Source: Aestuariimicrobium kwangyangense DSM 21549
GTDB lineage: Bacteria; Actinomycetota; Actinomycetes; Propionibacteriales; Propionibacteriaceae
DNA length: 64,000 nucleotides
Direction of reading: 5' to 3'
Assembly (NCBI RefSeq): GCF_000421525.1
Contig: NZ_ATXE01000001.1
Coordinates: 744,001 to 808,000 of the forward strand
Shown here: piece after piece, positions 25,496 through 33,510 of the stretch
Layout: every line of letters begins with the position of its first letter
How positions within the stretch are numbered: position 1 is the stretch's first letter
Program-made: the position numbers and the translations under genes
The notes under the pieces: model-generated
The model's input: the letters and a program-made list of their open reading frames with translations, nothing else
Databases searched by the model: none
What the model was told of the DNA's origin: nothing

Positions 25496-25566
25496 AGCGG
25501 GCGACGGGAATCGAACCCGCGTGTCCAGCTTGGGAAGCTGGCGCTCTACCATTGAGCTACGCCCGC
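25496..25566 (-). tRNA. tRNA-Gly, anticodon CCC
   Basis: 71 bases read on the minus strand fold as a full cloverleaf. The acceptor is GCGGGCG/CGCCCGC, the D-stem GCTC/GAGC, the anticodon stem CCAGC/GCTGG with loop TTCCCAA, a 4-base variable loop, and the T-stem GCGGG/CCCGT with loop TTCGATT. The discriminator is U, usual for glycine. The anticodon CCC (minus complement of 25532-25534) reads GGG codons. CCA is not encoded. Its 3' half is duplicated at 21967-22018. Confidence 0.96.
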
Positions 25567-25631
25567 GAACCGGCCTCACAGCCGGACGATGGTCGAGTCT
25601 AGCGGCTCTTGTCCGCGGCTCCCACTCGGGC

Positions 25632-26231
25632 TCACCGGTGTCGACGAACCTCGTCCGCCACCTTCTGGAAGACCCCTTCGTCCAGCCTGATTCCCGCGGT
25701 CCGGCAGGCCGCCGGATCGACCCTGATGATCCGGTCGACCCTGGCTTCGCTCTGCCGTCCACGCTTGTCCCACGTGCCGGTGCCTATGTCGATCCAGTGG
25801 CGCCCTGCCCTGGCCTCCTGCTCGACGTCCCGGTCGTGGTCCTTGCTCGTCAGGGGAAGCGCCAAGAGCCAGTCACCGTCTCGCCCGATCAGCAGGACCG
25901 GACGATCCTTCCCCGCACGGTGGTCTTCCTCGTAGGGCACCCACGTCCACACCACCTCGCCGGGGTCGGGCAGGTCACCGGGGTTGGGGGCATAGGTGAT
26001 CGACAGGTCACCTTGGTAGTCGCCGGGATAGGCGCTGGTGTCCGCTGCGTCCTCGTGGGTACGTGCGCCTGGGGGTCGTGCGCCTGGCGCCTGGGGAGGC
26101 TTCCTCGTTGTCGGCCGGCGGCGGGTGGTCGTCCGCTTCGATCCCGCCTGCTTGCGCAACTGGTCGCGCAGGGTGCTGCGGGTAGCGCGAGCGAGAGCGT
26201 CGGCAATGATGCGGCCCCAGGAGTTCGCCAT
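25632..26231 (-). CDS. PemK/MazF-like protein with basic N-terminal extension
   Basis: 199 residues. The C-terminal 115 match the PemK/MazF (CcdB-fold) pattern: PGEVVWTWVPYEED, the core GKDRPVLLIGRDGDWLLALPL, and VDRIIRVDPAACRTAG near the end. Family members are ribosome-independent endoribonucleases. The N-terminal 75 residues are unusual: MANSWGRIIADALARATRST followed by an Arg/Thr/Pro-rich stretch (KRTTTRRRPTTRKPP), probably disordered. No antitoxin-sized gene adjoins it, so it may be a solitary actinobacterial member with a different role. It lies 65 bp from tRNA-Gly. Confidence 0.82.
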   Translation of the reverse strand: MANSWGRIIADALARATRSTLRDQLRKQAGSKRTTTRRRPTTRKPPQAPGARPPGARTHEDAADTSAYPGDYQGDLSITYAPNPGDLPDPGEVVWTWVPYEEDHRAGKDRPVLLIGRDGDWLLALPLTSKDHDRDVEQEARAGRHWIDIGTGTWDKRGRQSEARVDRIIRVDPAACRTAGIRLDEGVFQKVADEVRRHR

Positions 26232-26270
26232 GGCGGCGACTCTAGCGGCCGCGCTCCGACCGGGAGGGGC

Positions 26271-26957
26271 TCAGAGGTAGCGCGGCTCGGGTCCGTAGTG
26301 CACGTTGCTGAGGTCGCGGGGGTATCGCTCCTCGGGAGTGCGGAACGCCTGCCAATGGCCGAAGTAGCGACTGACCGGCGGGAGCCACAGCACGGCGGCG
26401 CCGATGGCCGACAGCGGGATGGCCGCGTAGGACCAGTCGTTCAACAGGATGGAGAGCAGCGTCAGCGCCACGGCCGCGATGGCGGCGATCCTGCTCCAGC
26501 GGTATCCGTTCCAGGCATTGAAGCCGGCGATCGCGGGAGCGGCGACCATGGTGGCCCCTGCCGCGGCAGCCGCCACGGCCAACAGGACCGCCGTGAGTGA
26601 CCAGGAGTCTGGCTTCGCCCACTCGACCATCCGGATCGAGGTGGGGAAGGTGTGGAGGTGGATCATGTCCCACCACACCTTCACCAAGGCCACCGCCGAC
26701 ACGATCGAGGACGCATAGAGGAAGCCGATGCCGACCAGCATCACGGGATCACGCCGGGGTTGCCCCGTGGCCTCCGAGACGGGGATGCCGGGTTGGATCT
26801 CGTCCAACGGGGGCAGGGTCAGGATCGGTTTGGGGGCAGGGGCCGGTTGGGGCTCCTCGGGTTGGCTGCGCCGCGGACGAATCTGGGTGGCATCCAGGTC
26901 CTCACGTTCGTCCCACGCGGGCACGGACCGTGCGCCCATCTCGGGGTTCTCGCCCAC
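26271..26957 (-). CDS. Hypothetical four-helix membrane protein
   Basis: 228 residues. An acidic, Pro-rich cytoplasmic N-terminus of about 70 residues (RSQPEEPQPAPAPKPILTL) precedes four predicted membrane helices: VMLVGIGFLYASSIVSAVAL, LTAVLLAVAAAAAGATMVAA, RIAAIAAVALTLLSILL and YAAIPLSAIGAAVLWLPPV. The C-terminal tail ends RDLSNVHYGPEPRYL. No family is recognised; similar proteins of unknown role occur in actinobacteria. It lies 39 bp upstream of the PemK-like gene on the same strand and may be cotranscribed with it. Confidence 0.75.
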   Translation of the reverse strand: MGENPEMGARSVPAWDEREDLDATQIRPRRSQPEEPQPAPAPKPILTLPPLDEIQPGIPVSEATGQPRRDPVMLVGIGFLYASSIVSAVALVKVWWDMIHLHTFPTSIRMVEWAKPDSWSLTAVLLAVAAAAAGATMVAAPAIAGFNAWNGYRWSRIAAIAAVALTLLSILLNDWSYAAIPLSAIGAAVLWLPPVSRYFGHWQAFRTPEERYPRDLSNVHYGPEPRYL

Positions 26958-27081
26958 GATGCCCTCCTGACCTGGAACTGACCTGACCGAACCACCGTTC
27001 GGCTCCCCAGCCTAGCGGCCGGGCGGGCGAGACCCCGAGGCCATCGATGTGCAGTGACGCGTCTCCCTGCGGGCACTGCCG

Positions 27082-27139
27082 CGCGTGCCGGCACGCGGAA
27101 GCCCGGGTCTCGAGCACGTGCAACGAGACCCGGGCTTCC
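27082..27139. terminator. Adjoining palindrome and 16-bp-stem hairpin
   Basis: Bases 27082-27097 (CGCGTGCCGGCACGCG) are a perfect palindrome. From 27097 a second, perfect 16-bp stem (GGAAGCCCGGGTCTCG and its complement at 27124-27139) closes an 11-base loop. It ends 22 bases from the stop of the MHS transporter reading frame and therefore terminates that minus-strand unit. Confidence 0.8.
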
Positions 27140-27160
27140 CGGGGACATCCGATCAGTGGG

Positions 27161-28473
27161 TCACCGGTCGGTGACTGCCTCGCCGAGGTGCTTGCCGCGA
27201 CTCTCCTTCAACGTGAGGATCGTCGCCGCGGAGATCAGCAACGCCACGATGGCGTAGCCGGCGAAGTGCCACCGGCTGTAACCCGACAACCAGGTGTTGA
27301 TGTAGGGCGCGGTGCCTCCGAAGGCTGCAATGGCGATCGAGTAGGGGAGCCCGAAACCGGTGGCCCGCACGTGGGTCGGGAACATCTCGGCGTACGCCGC
27401 GGGGGCGATCGCCAGGAAGGCGCCGAGCAGGATCAGCATCACGCAGATGGCGACCAGCAACTGCCAGAACTGACCACGGACGAGCATGAGCATCGGCACG
27501 TAGGCAATGGCTGCCCCCACCATCGCGATCAGCATGGCGGGCTTTCGTCCGTACCGGTCGGAGAACATGCCCCAGAAAGGCAGCACCGCGATGAACACGA
27601 TGTTGCCGATCAGGGAAGCCTCGAAGGCCTGTTCGGCGGAGTAGCCCAACGACTTCTGCGCGACGGCGGCGATCGACACACTCCAGATGTAGTACGTGAT
27701 GGTCAGACCGACGGTCATGCCGATCACCTGGAGCGCCGGCTTCCAATGGGCGGCCAGGTCTCGCCAGACCGAGACCTTCATCGCCGCCGCGTCCGACTTG
27801 CCTGACTCGAACACCTCCGACTCGTCCATGCGGGAGCGGATGAACAGGGCGAACAGGCCCAGCACGGCACCGACCACGAAGGGGATGCGCCAGCCGAAGT
27901 CACCCATCTGTTCCTTGGTGAGCACCGCCTGCAGCAACAGGCCCAGACCCAGACCGACCAGCAGTCCAGCGTTCCCGTCATGTAGATCGCCGAGGCCCAC
28001 AGGCCACGTCTGGCTGCCGGAGCCTGCTCCGAGAGGTAGGTCTGCGCGCTGGGCAACTCACCGCCGTGGGCGAGTCCCTGGATCAGCCGGGCGACGAGCA
28101 ACAGGGCCGACGACCACGCGCCCCAACTGGCGTAGCTCGGTGTCAAACCGATCAGCAGCGAGCCGAGGGAGGCGAAGATGACGGCCAGCGCCAGCGAGTG
28201 CTTGCGCCCGATCTTGTCGGCGATCCAGCCGAACACCAGCCCTCCGAACGGACGAGCCACGAACCCGACCGCGAACACGGCGAGCGTCTTCAGGAAGGCC
28301 GACTGGGGGTTGTCCGTCGAGAACAGGGCGGCTGCGAGGTACACCGAGAAGGTCGCGTAGACATTCCAGTCGTACCACTCCAGGGCATTGCCGACACCCG
28401 TGCCGAAGAGTGTCTTGAGGGCACTCTGGCGGGGTCGGACGGTGCCGGGGGTGGGCAGGGTGGACGTGCTCAT
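27161..28473 (-). pseudogene. MHS-family MFS transporter, broken by a one-base frameshift
   Basis: Two overlapping frames together make one metabolite:H+ symporter of about 437 residues. The upstream frame (28473 to about 27967) begins MSTSTLPTPGTVRPRQSALK and has the family segments GNALEWYDWNVYATFSVYLA and GWIADKIGRKHSLALAVIF. The downstream frame continues with GLLVGLGLGLLLQAVLTKEQ through helices 5-12. At AIYMTGTL the reading shifts by one. Adding one base in the CC at 27966-27967 restores a continuous protein. It is either a real mutation or a sequencing error, since both halves remain well preserved. MHS members carry organic acids, proline or betaine. The M20 amidohydrolase gene just upstream suggests uptake of its substrate. 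Confidence 0.85.
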
Positions 28474-28485
28474 GGGGAGTCTCCT

Positions 28486-28511
28486 GGGGGCAGGGGGCAG
28501 GGGGTTTGGGG
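28486..28511 (+). other. Canonical G-quadruplex motif between M20 and transporter genes
   Basis: Four G-runs of 5, 5, 5 and 4 bases are separated by CA, CA and TTT on the plus strand, 13 bases upstream of the transporter start. For the minus-strand operon the G-rich strand is the template. Confidence 0.7.
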
Positions 28512-28522
28512 TCGCGGAGCGG

Positions 28523-29740
28523 TCAGGCGTTGAGCTTGGCGAACGTCCGTACGGCCAGTTCGGCCAGCAGCGCCGCGCCGTCGGCGATGACGCCGTCGTC
28601 GAAGGTGGCCTGCGGGGCGTGGTTGTAGGTGGCTGTCGCGGGGTCGACGTCCCCCGGCACGGCCGACAGGGCCACGTAGCAGCCCGGCACCTCGAGCAGG
28701 ACGCGGCTGAAGTCCTCCGACCCGGTCAACGGGTTGGCCCATTCGGTGAAGCGGTCGTCGCCGAACACGTCGCGAACCGTCTGCGCGGTGAAGGCTGCGC
28801 AGTCGGGGTCATTGAGGGTGACGGGGTACGACTCGGTGTAGGTGGCGTCGACCTCGAGTCCGTGGGCCGAGGCGATCCCCTCGGCGAGGCGCACCAGCGT
28901 CGTCCCGAGCTTCTTGGTGTTCTCCTGCGAGTAGCAGCGAACGGTGGCCTCGAACATGCCCTCGGCGGGGATGACGTTCTCGGCGGTGCCGGCGGCGAGC
29001 TTGCCGACCGTGACCACCACGGGGTCGAAGGGGCTGTACTCGCGGGTGACCATGGCGTGGGTGGCCGTGACCAACTCCGCCAGCGCCGGTACCGGGTCCT
29101 TGGCCATCCACGGGGCCGACCCGTGGCCGCCCTTGCCCTTCATCGTCACCTTGAACTTGTTGGTCGCCGCCATGATGGCGCCGGGACGAGTGGCGAAGGT
29201 GCCGTACGGCTCCAGGGCTGAGAAGACGTGGATGGCGAAGGCGGCGTCGGCCTTCTTGCCGGCGGCGGTGAGGATGCCCTCGTCGATCATGGACTGGGCA
29301 CCGTCCATGCCTTCCTCGCCGGGCTGGAACATGAACACCACGTCACCGGTCAGGTCGTCCTTCACGTGGCACAACGTGCGGACAGCACCGATCAGCAGGC
29401 TCATGTGCAGGTCGTGACCGCAGGCGTGCATCGCGCCGTTGGTGCTGGCGAAGTCGAGGCCGGTCTGCTCGGTGACGGGCAGCGCGTCCATGTCGCCGCG
29501 CAGCAGGACGACGGGCCGGTCGGCCACCCGCTCGGGCGCCTTGCCGCCGCGCAGCACCGCGGTGATGGAACTCACCTGCTCGCCGGTGCTGATCTCGAGG
29601 GGGAGACCCTCGAGTTCGCGCAGCAACACTGCTTGGGTGGCGGGAACCTGCAGTCCGATCTCGGGGATCTGGTGCAACTCGCGGCGAAGCCGCACGAGGT
29701 CGTCCTGCAGCGTTGAGGCGTGGTCACGAAGGTTTGACAA
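28523..29740 (-). CDS. M20-family amidohydrolase (hippurate-hydrolase type)
   Basis: 405 residues from a TTG start with an excellent ribosome site (AAAGGAAG, four bases before it). The frame extends further upstream but through the terminator of the CoA-transferase gene. This metal-dependent cytoplasmic enzyme removes acyl groups from amino-acid amides. Metal ligands are visible in MHACGHDLHMS (about residue 105), FQPGEEGMDGA (adjacent Glu pair) and GSEDFSRVL near the C-terminus. The central dimerisation domain includes GKGGHGSAPWMAKDP. It is followed after 49 bp by the MHS transporter, likely an uptake-plus-hydrolysis pair. The exact substrate is not evident. Confidence 0.9.
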   Translation of the reverse strand: MSNLRDHASTLQDDLVRLRRELHQIPEIGLQVPATQAVLLRELEGLPLEISTGEQVSSITAVLRGGKAPERVADRPVVLLRGDMDALPVTEQTGLDFASTNGAMHACGHDLHMSLLIGAVRTLCHVKDDLTGDVVFMFQPGEEGMDGAQSMIDEGILTAAGKKADAAFAIHVFSALEPYGTFATRPGAIMAATNKFKVTMKGKGGHGSAPWMAKDPVPALAELVTATHAMVTREYSPFDPVVVTVGKLAAGTAENVIPAEGMFEATVRCYSQENTKKLGTTLVRLAEGIASAHGLEVDATYTESYPVTLNDPDCAAFTAQTVRDVFGDDRFTEWANPLTGSEDFSRVLLEVPGCYVALSAVPGDVDPATATYNHAPQATFDDGVIADGAALLAELAVRTFAKLNA

Positions 29741-29844
29741 GGGGCTTCCTTTGGTCGAGGGGTCCAGGATTCCTGTCGACCGTAGACCCGTTGCGGGCCC
29801 TGGGGCAGCCAATGACGCGGAAGTGGAAACCCCCATGACGTGGA

Positions 29845-29879
29845 ACGGAGGACGAATCCCCGAGGGGTTCGTCCTCCGT
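29845..29879 (-). terminator. Hairpin between CoA-transferase and M20 genes
   Basis: ACGGAGGACGAA and its complement form a 12-bp stem, extended by CCCC/GGGG with one bulged T and a three-base loop. It lies 46 bases after the CoA-transferase stop and separates the two minus-strand units. Confidence 0.7.
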
Positions 29880-29924
29880 CTCGCGGCCAGTCTGCGTGGC
29901 ACACTGCCGTGGGCTGGGGCCAGG

Positions 29925-31439
29925 TCAGGCCTTCATGGTGCCGTCCTGCAGGAACTTGACGTGCCAGCTCAGGGCGGTCGCCAGGTCGTGCGGGGTGTGC
30001 AGCCCGTTGGCCTTCTTCTCGGCCTGCGCGACGTAGTCGAGCAGTTGCTCCTTGTAGTCGGGGTGGGCCACCTTCTCGATGATCACCTTCGCGCGCTTGC
30101 GCGGGGCCAGCCCACGCAGGTCGGCCAGACCCTGCTCGGTGATGATCACGTCGGTGTCGTGCTCGGTGTGGTCGACGTGGTTGACCATGGGCACGATGCA
30201 CGAGATGGCCCCGCCCTTGGCCGTCGAGGGGGTCACGAAGGCGGAGATGTAGCCGTTGCGGGTGAAGTCCCCCGAGCCGCCGATGCCGTTCTGCATGCGC
30301 GAACCCATGACGTGGGTCGAGTTCACGTTGCCGTAGATGTCGGCCTCGATCATGCCGTTGCAGGCGATGACACCTTGTCGCCGGATCAACTCGGGGTGGT
30401 TCGACACGTCCTGGGGGCGAAGGATGATCAGGTCGCGGTACTTCTTCGCGTTGTCGTTCACCTTCGCCGCGGCTTCGGGCGACAGCGAGAAGGCGGTGGC
30501 TGAGGCGACTGTCAGCTTGCCCGAGTCGAGCAGGTCGACCATGCCGTCCTGGATCACCTCGGTGTACGAGGTGAGGTTCTCGAACGGACCTTCGAGCAGA
30601 CCGGCCAGCACCGCGTTGGCGATGTTGCCCACCCCCGACTGCAGGGGCAGCAGGTTCTCGGGGAGTCGTCCGGCCTTGACCTCGACGTCGAAGAAGTCCA
30701 GCAGGTTGCTGGCGATCGCCTTCGAGTCCTCGTCGAGCGGCTTGAAGGGGCTGTTCCGGTCGGGACCGTGGGTGACGACGACCGCGGCCACCTTGTCGGG
30801 ATCGACGTGAAGCGTCTTGCCACCGATGCGGTCAGAGGGCTTCGTCAGGGGAATCGGGACCCGATTCGGGGGCAGCGCGGCGATGTCGTAGTAGATGTCG
30901 TGCATGCCGAAGAGGTCTTCGGACTGCCACTCGTTGACCTCGAGGATGACCTTCTCGGCGGCATCGAGGTAGGTGCGGTTGAGGCCCACCGAGGAGGAGG
31001 GGATGAGCTCACCGTCAGCGGTGATGCCGCTGATCTCGATGACGGCCACGTGCAGCTTGCCGAAGAAGCCCTGCGAGACGTAGGTGGCGGCGTGCGAGAG
31101 GTGGATGTCGGAGTAGTAGGCCGACCCGGCGTTGATCTTCGACCGCATGGAGGGGTCGGACTGGTACGGCATGCGCCAGTCGACGGCGTCGGCCTCGGCC
31201 AGGGCACCGTCGAGCTCGGGGGCGGTCGAGGCGCCGGTCCAGACGCCGATCTTGAACTCCTCGCCCTTGCTGTGCGCGGCCTTGGCCCGCTCAGCGATGG
31301 CCATCGGCACATCCTTGGGGTAGCCCGAACCGGTGAAGCCCGAGAAACCGACACTCATGCCGTGGTGGACGATCGCGGCAGCCTCGTCGGCGGTCATCAC
31401 CTTTTGGCGAAAACCCTCGTTGGCGATGCGGTTGGACAT
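29925..31439 (-). CDS. Succinyl-CoA:acetate/propionate CoA-transferase family
   Basis: 504 residues, the typical size of this acetyl-CoA hydrolase/transferase group. GAGGAGGAAA before the ATG of MSNRIANEGFRQK fixes the start. The enzyme exchanges CoA between succinate and acetate or propionate; in propionic fermentation it regenerates succinate while freeing propionate. Recognisable are SVGFSGFTGSGYPKDVPMAI near the N-terminus, the probable catalytic Glu in SYTEVIQDG (about residue 289), the CoA-binding GSGDFTRNGYISAF and EQGLADLRGLAPRKRA near the end. Acceptor preference cannot be read from sequence. It stands alone, with a terminator after it. Confidence 0.9.
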   Translation of the reverse strand: MSNRIANEGFRQKVMTADEAAAIVHHGMSVGFSGFTGSGYPKDVPMAIAERAKAAHSKGEEFKIGVWTGASTAPELDGALAEADAVDWRMPYQSDPSMRSKINAGSAYYSDIHLSHAATYVSQGFFGKLHVAVIEISGITADGELIPSSSVGLNRTYLDAAEKVILEVNEWQSEDLFGMHDIYYDIAALPPNRVPIPLTKPSDRIGGKTLHVDPDKVAAVVVTHGPDRNSPFKPLDEDSKAIASNLLDFFDVEVKAGRLPENLLPLQSGVGNIANAVLAGLLEGPFENLTSYTEVIQDGMVDLLDSGKLTVASATAFSLSPEAAAKVNDNAKKYRDLIILRPQDVSNHPELIRRQGVIACNGMIEADIYGNVNSTHVMGSRMQNGIGGSGDFTRNGYISAFVTPSTAKGGAISCIVPMVNHVDHTEHDTDVIITEQGLADLRGLAPRKRAKVIIEKVAHPDYKEQLLDYVAQAEKKANGLHTPHDLATALSWHVKFLQDGTMKA

Positions 31440-31618
31440 CTTTCCTCCTCGAAAGTTCTGCGGGTCGTGACCCATCTGGGGTCACGCTACCGGAGGGGCT
31501 TTCGCGATCGGGCCGCGGGTCGAGAGATCGCTGGCGCCCGACGATCGATGACCACCGACTCCGGCGGGGCCGGCGACGGGAGTGGCGGGGTGGGCCCGGT
31601 GCTCGACCTGCAGCCTGT

Positions 31619-31672
31619 GCACCTGGAACGGCCTTCGCGTCCCGAATGGGCCGCGATGGCTCGTTCAGCTGC
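31619..31672. repeat. 54-bp palindromic intergenic repeat, copy 2 (diverged)
   Basis: Same 21-12-21 geometry as copy 1 at 1144-1197 and about 41 of 54 positions identical by hand alignment. Similarity also extends upstream (GACCTG...CAGC.TGTGCACC). Its arms still pair at about 15 of 21 positions, so it is a decayed palindrome. It lies in the gap between the CoA-transferase and mutarotase genes, both on the minus strand. Confidence 0.6.
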
Positions 31673-31717
31673 ACTGCCTGCAGTGGATGGGTCATCCCGC
31701 ACCCCGCCCGGGGCTGG

Positions 31718-32548
31718 TCACTGGGTCGGGGTGACCGTCAATCGGGTGACGAGACGGTGGGTGGCTCCGGGGGCGAGGGGGAGCGCATGCTCGCGGCACA
31801 GGGCCGACTCGATGCAGACGAATTCGCGCCAGTGGTCGTTGGTGACCCCCAGCCCGGGGTCGACCGCGGGCCGGGAGTTCCACACCACGACCTGGGGTGA
31901 CCCCTCGCGCTCCACGGTGATGCTGCGACCCCATCCAGGGTCGCCCAGCCTGACCACGCCGGTCGTGTCGATCACGGCATCGGTGCGCGGATGGATGCTC
32001 ACCGGGCCTGGTGGGATGACATCGCGGCGGTCGCGGGCCGCATCCCAGTACGGCGCGCCGGCGAGCCCGTCGATGCTCACGCGGGTCACGTCCGAGACGG
32101 CCAGGTAGGTGTGGTGGGCAGCCTCGACCCGCTGCTCGTCGGGGCTGTTGTTGGTGAACTCGAGCACCAGTTCGAGCGAATCGGGGGCCATCGTGACCGT
32201 GTGGAACGCCTCCAACTGGTCATGGATCAGCCAGTGCCTCACCCGCAGCGTTGCGCCGTCGTCGGACCAGTCCTCGTCGAGCCGTTCCCAGACCTGCCTG
32301 CGCGCGAGCCCGTGCGCCGGTGTGCCGCCGGTGCCGAACCAGGGGAAACAGATCGGCACCCCGCCGCGCAGGTAGGCGCCGTCCTGGTCGTCGAGGGCTG
32401 ACTCCCACAAGGATTCCGGTGCGTGCCACAGCACCGGGTGATCCGACGCCGCCGACTGCCACGCCATCGCGTGGGATCCGTGGTCGGCCACCCACCAGCT
32501 GCCGTCGTCGGCCCCGACACCCTCGAGTGCGGTCAGTTCTGCTCCCAT
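31718..32548 (-). CDS. D-hexose-6-phosphate mutarotase (aldose 1-epimerase family)
   Basis: 276 residues, fitting the YeaD-like branch of the galactose-mutarotase superfamily. It interconverts anomers of glucose-6-phosphate in the cytoplasm. The phosphate/sugar segment YLRGGVPICFPWFG and the following HGLARRQVW (with the conserved His) are characteristic. Further landmarks are AAHHTYLAVSD and VCIESALC, whose Glu is the likely catalytic base. Functionally it fits with pgi and ppgK in this window. Downstream on the minus strand is the palindromic repeat. Confidence 0.9.
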   Translation of the reverse strand: MGAELTALEGVGADDGSWWVADHGSHAMAWQSAASDHPVLWHAPESLWESALDDQDGAYLRGGVPICFPWFGTGGTPAHGLARRQVWERLDEDWSDDGATLRVRHWLIHDQLEAFHTVTMAPDSLELVLEFTNNSPDEQRVEAAHHTYLAVSDVTRVSIDGLAGAPYWDAARDRRDVIPPGPVSIHPRTDAVIDTTGVVRLGDPGWGRSITVEREGSPQVVVWNSRPAVDPGLGVTNDHWREFVCIESALCREHALPLAPGATHRLVTRLTVTPTQ

Positions 32549-32589
32549 GCCCCCACAGTAGTGAGGGCATGCCGGGGGCGCCCCCGGGT

Positions 32590-33510
32590 TCAGTCCTGAT
32601 GCACCATCGGGTCGACGACCAGCGCCATCACCGCGTCGAGTCGGGGGAACGAGATGGACGCGTCTGCCCGCTCGGCGGTGAGGGGTTTGGCGCAGTAGGC
32701 GATCCCCAGGCCGGCGGCGTCGAGCAGGTCGAGGTCATTGGCGCCGTCGCCGACGGCCACCGTCAGGTCGAGCGGAATGTCGCGTTCGGACGCCCAGGCG
32801 CGCAGCTGGTCGGCCTTGAAGGCGCGGTCGACCACCGGGCCGCGGGTGCGTCCGGTGAGTCGTCCATCCACGACCTCGAGCACATTGGCCGCCGAGAGGT
32901 CGATGGCGAGGTCGTCCACCAGCGGGTCGACCAAGGCCGTGAAACCCCCACTGACCACGCCGAACAGTGCTCCCAGGGCGTGCACCTGCTGCACCAGTTC
33001 ACGCGCGCCCTCACTCAGCCGGACGCTGCCGAACACCTCGTCCAGCACCGTGGACGGCAATCCCTCGAGCGTGGCCACCCGCTCGGTGAGGCTGGCCGCG
33101 AAGTCCAGTTCGCCGCGCATCGCCCGCTCGGTGATCGCAGCCACCTTCCCACCCATGCCGGCGGCCTCGGCCAGCAGGTCGATCGCCTCGGTGGTGGTCA
33201 GGGTCGAGTCGACGTCGGTGACCACGAGCCGCGGGGGCCGGGTCGCCAGACGCCCGGTCACCACCGCGTGGTCGCAGCCGTGCTCGCCGGCGAGCGTGCG
33301 AAGGCGGGCGGCCGTCGTCCGCACCTTCTCGTCGGACGAGGGCGCCAGCGCCGCGACGCACCAGCCCCAGTCGCCACGTCGGATCTCGATCTCGAAGTCC
33401 TGGTCGGTGATGGTGGCATCGTCGAACAGGTCGAGCAGGTGGTCGCCGACCGAATCATCGAGGGTTCCGGGGCCGAACAGGACGTGTCGCACGGGCTGGG
33501 TCACGCTCAC
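32590..33510 (-). CDS. serB: Phosphoserine phosphatase
   Basis: 306 residues. It releases serine from phosphoserine, the last step of serine synthesis. The HAD motifs are in order: nucleophile Asp in VVTDVDSTLT (about residue 97), motif II Ser in GVVSGGFTALVDP, the Lys in AFKADQLRAW, and motif IV VAVGDGANDLDLLDAAGLG. The N-terminal 90 residues, with SVGDHLLDLFDDATITDQDF, form an ACT-like extension as in longer SerB proteins. The GTG start overlaps the stop of the methyltransferase gene by four bases, giving translational coupling. Confidence 0.94.
   Translation of the reverse strand: MSVTQPVRHVLFGPGTLDDSVGDHLLDLFDDATITDQDFEIEIRRGDWGWCVAALAPSSDEKVRTTAARLRTLAGEHGCDHAVVTGRLATRPPRLVVTDVDSTLTTTEAIDLLAEAAGMGGKVAAITERAMRGELDFAASLTERVATLEGLPSTVLDEVFGSVRLSEGARELVQQVHALGALFGVVSGGFTALVDPLVDDLAIDLSAANVLEVVDGRLTGRTRGPVVDRAFKADQLRAWASERDIPLDLTVAVGDGANDLDLLDAAGLGIAYCAKPLTAERADASISFPRLDAVMALVVDPMVHQD

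Larger units (their letters stand above)
21967..25542. mobile_element. Putative island remnant bounded by tRNA-Gly direct repeats
   Basis: A 53-base stretch containing the 3' half of tRNA-Gly(CCC) is at 25490-25542, and the same sequence lacking one base recurs in the same orientation at 21967-22018. Elements that integrate at tRNA 3' ends leave exactly this arrangement: complete tRNA on one side, a 3' fragment on the other. The roughly 3.5 kb between holds one large secreted repeat protein. No integrase or excisionase is recognisable, so if it is an integrated element it is decayed or non-autonomous. A simple local duplication of the tRNA end is the alternative. Confidence 0.45.

Noticed and set aside
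27113-27123. Loop of the long hairpin after the MHS gene as a riboswitch or sRNA
   Set aside because: A perfect stem directly after a coding frame is most simply a terminator; no independent promoter or conserved motif is visible.
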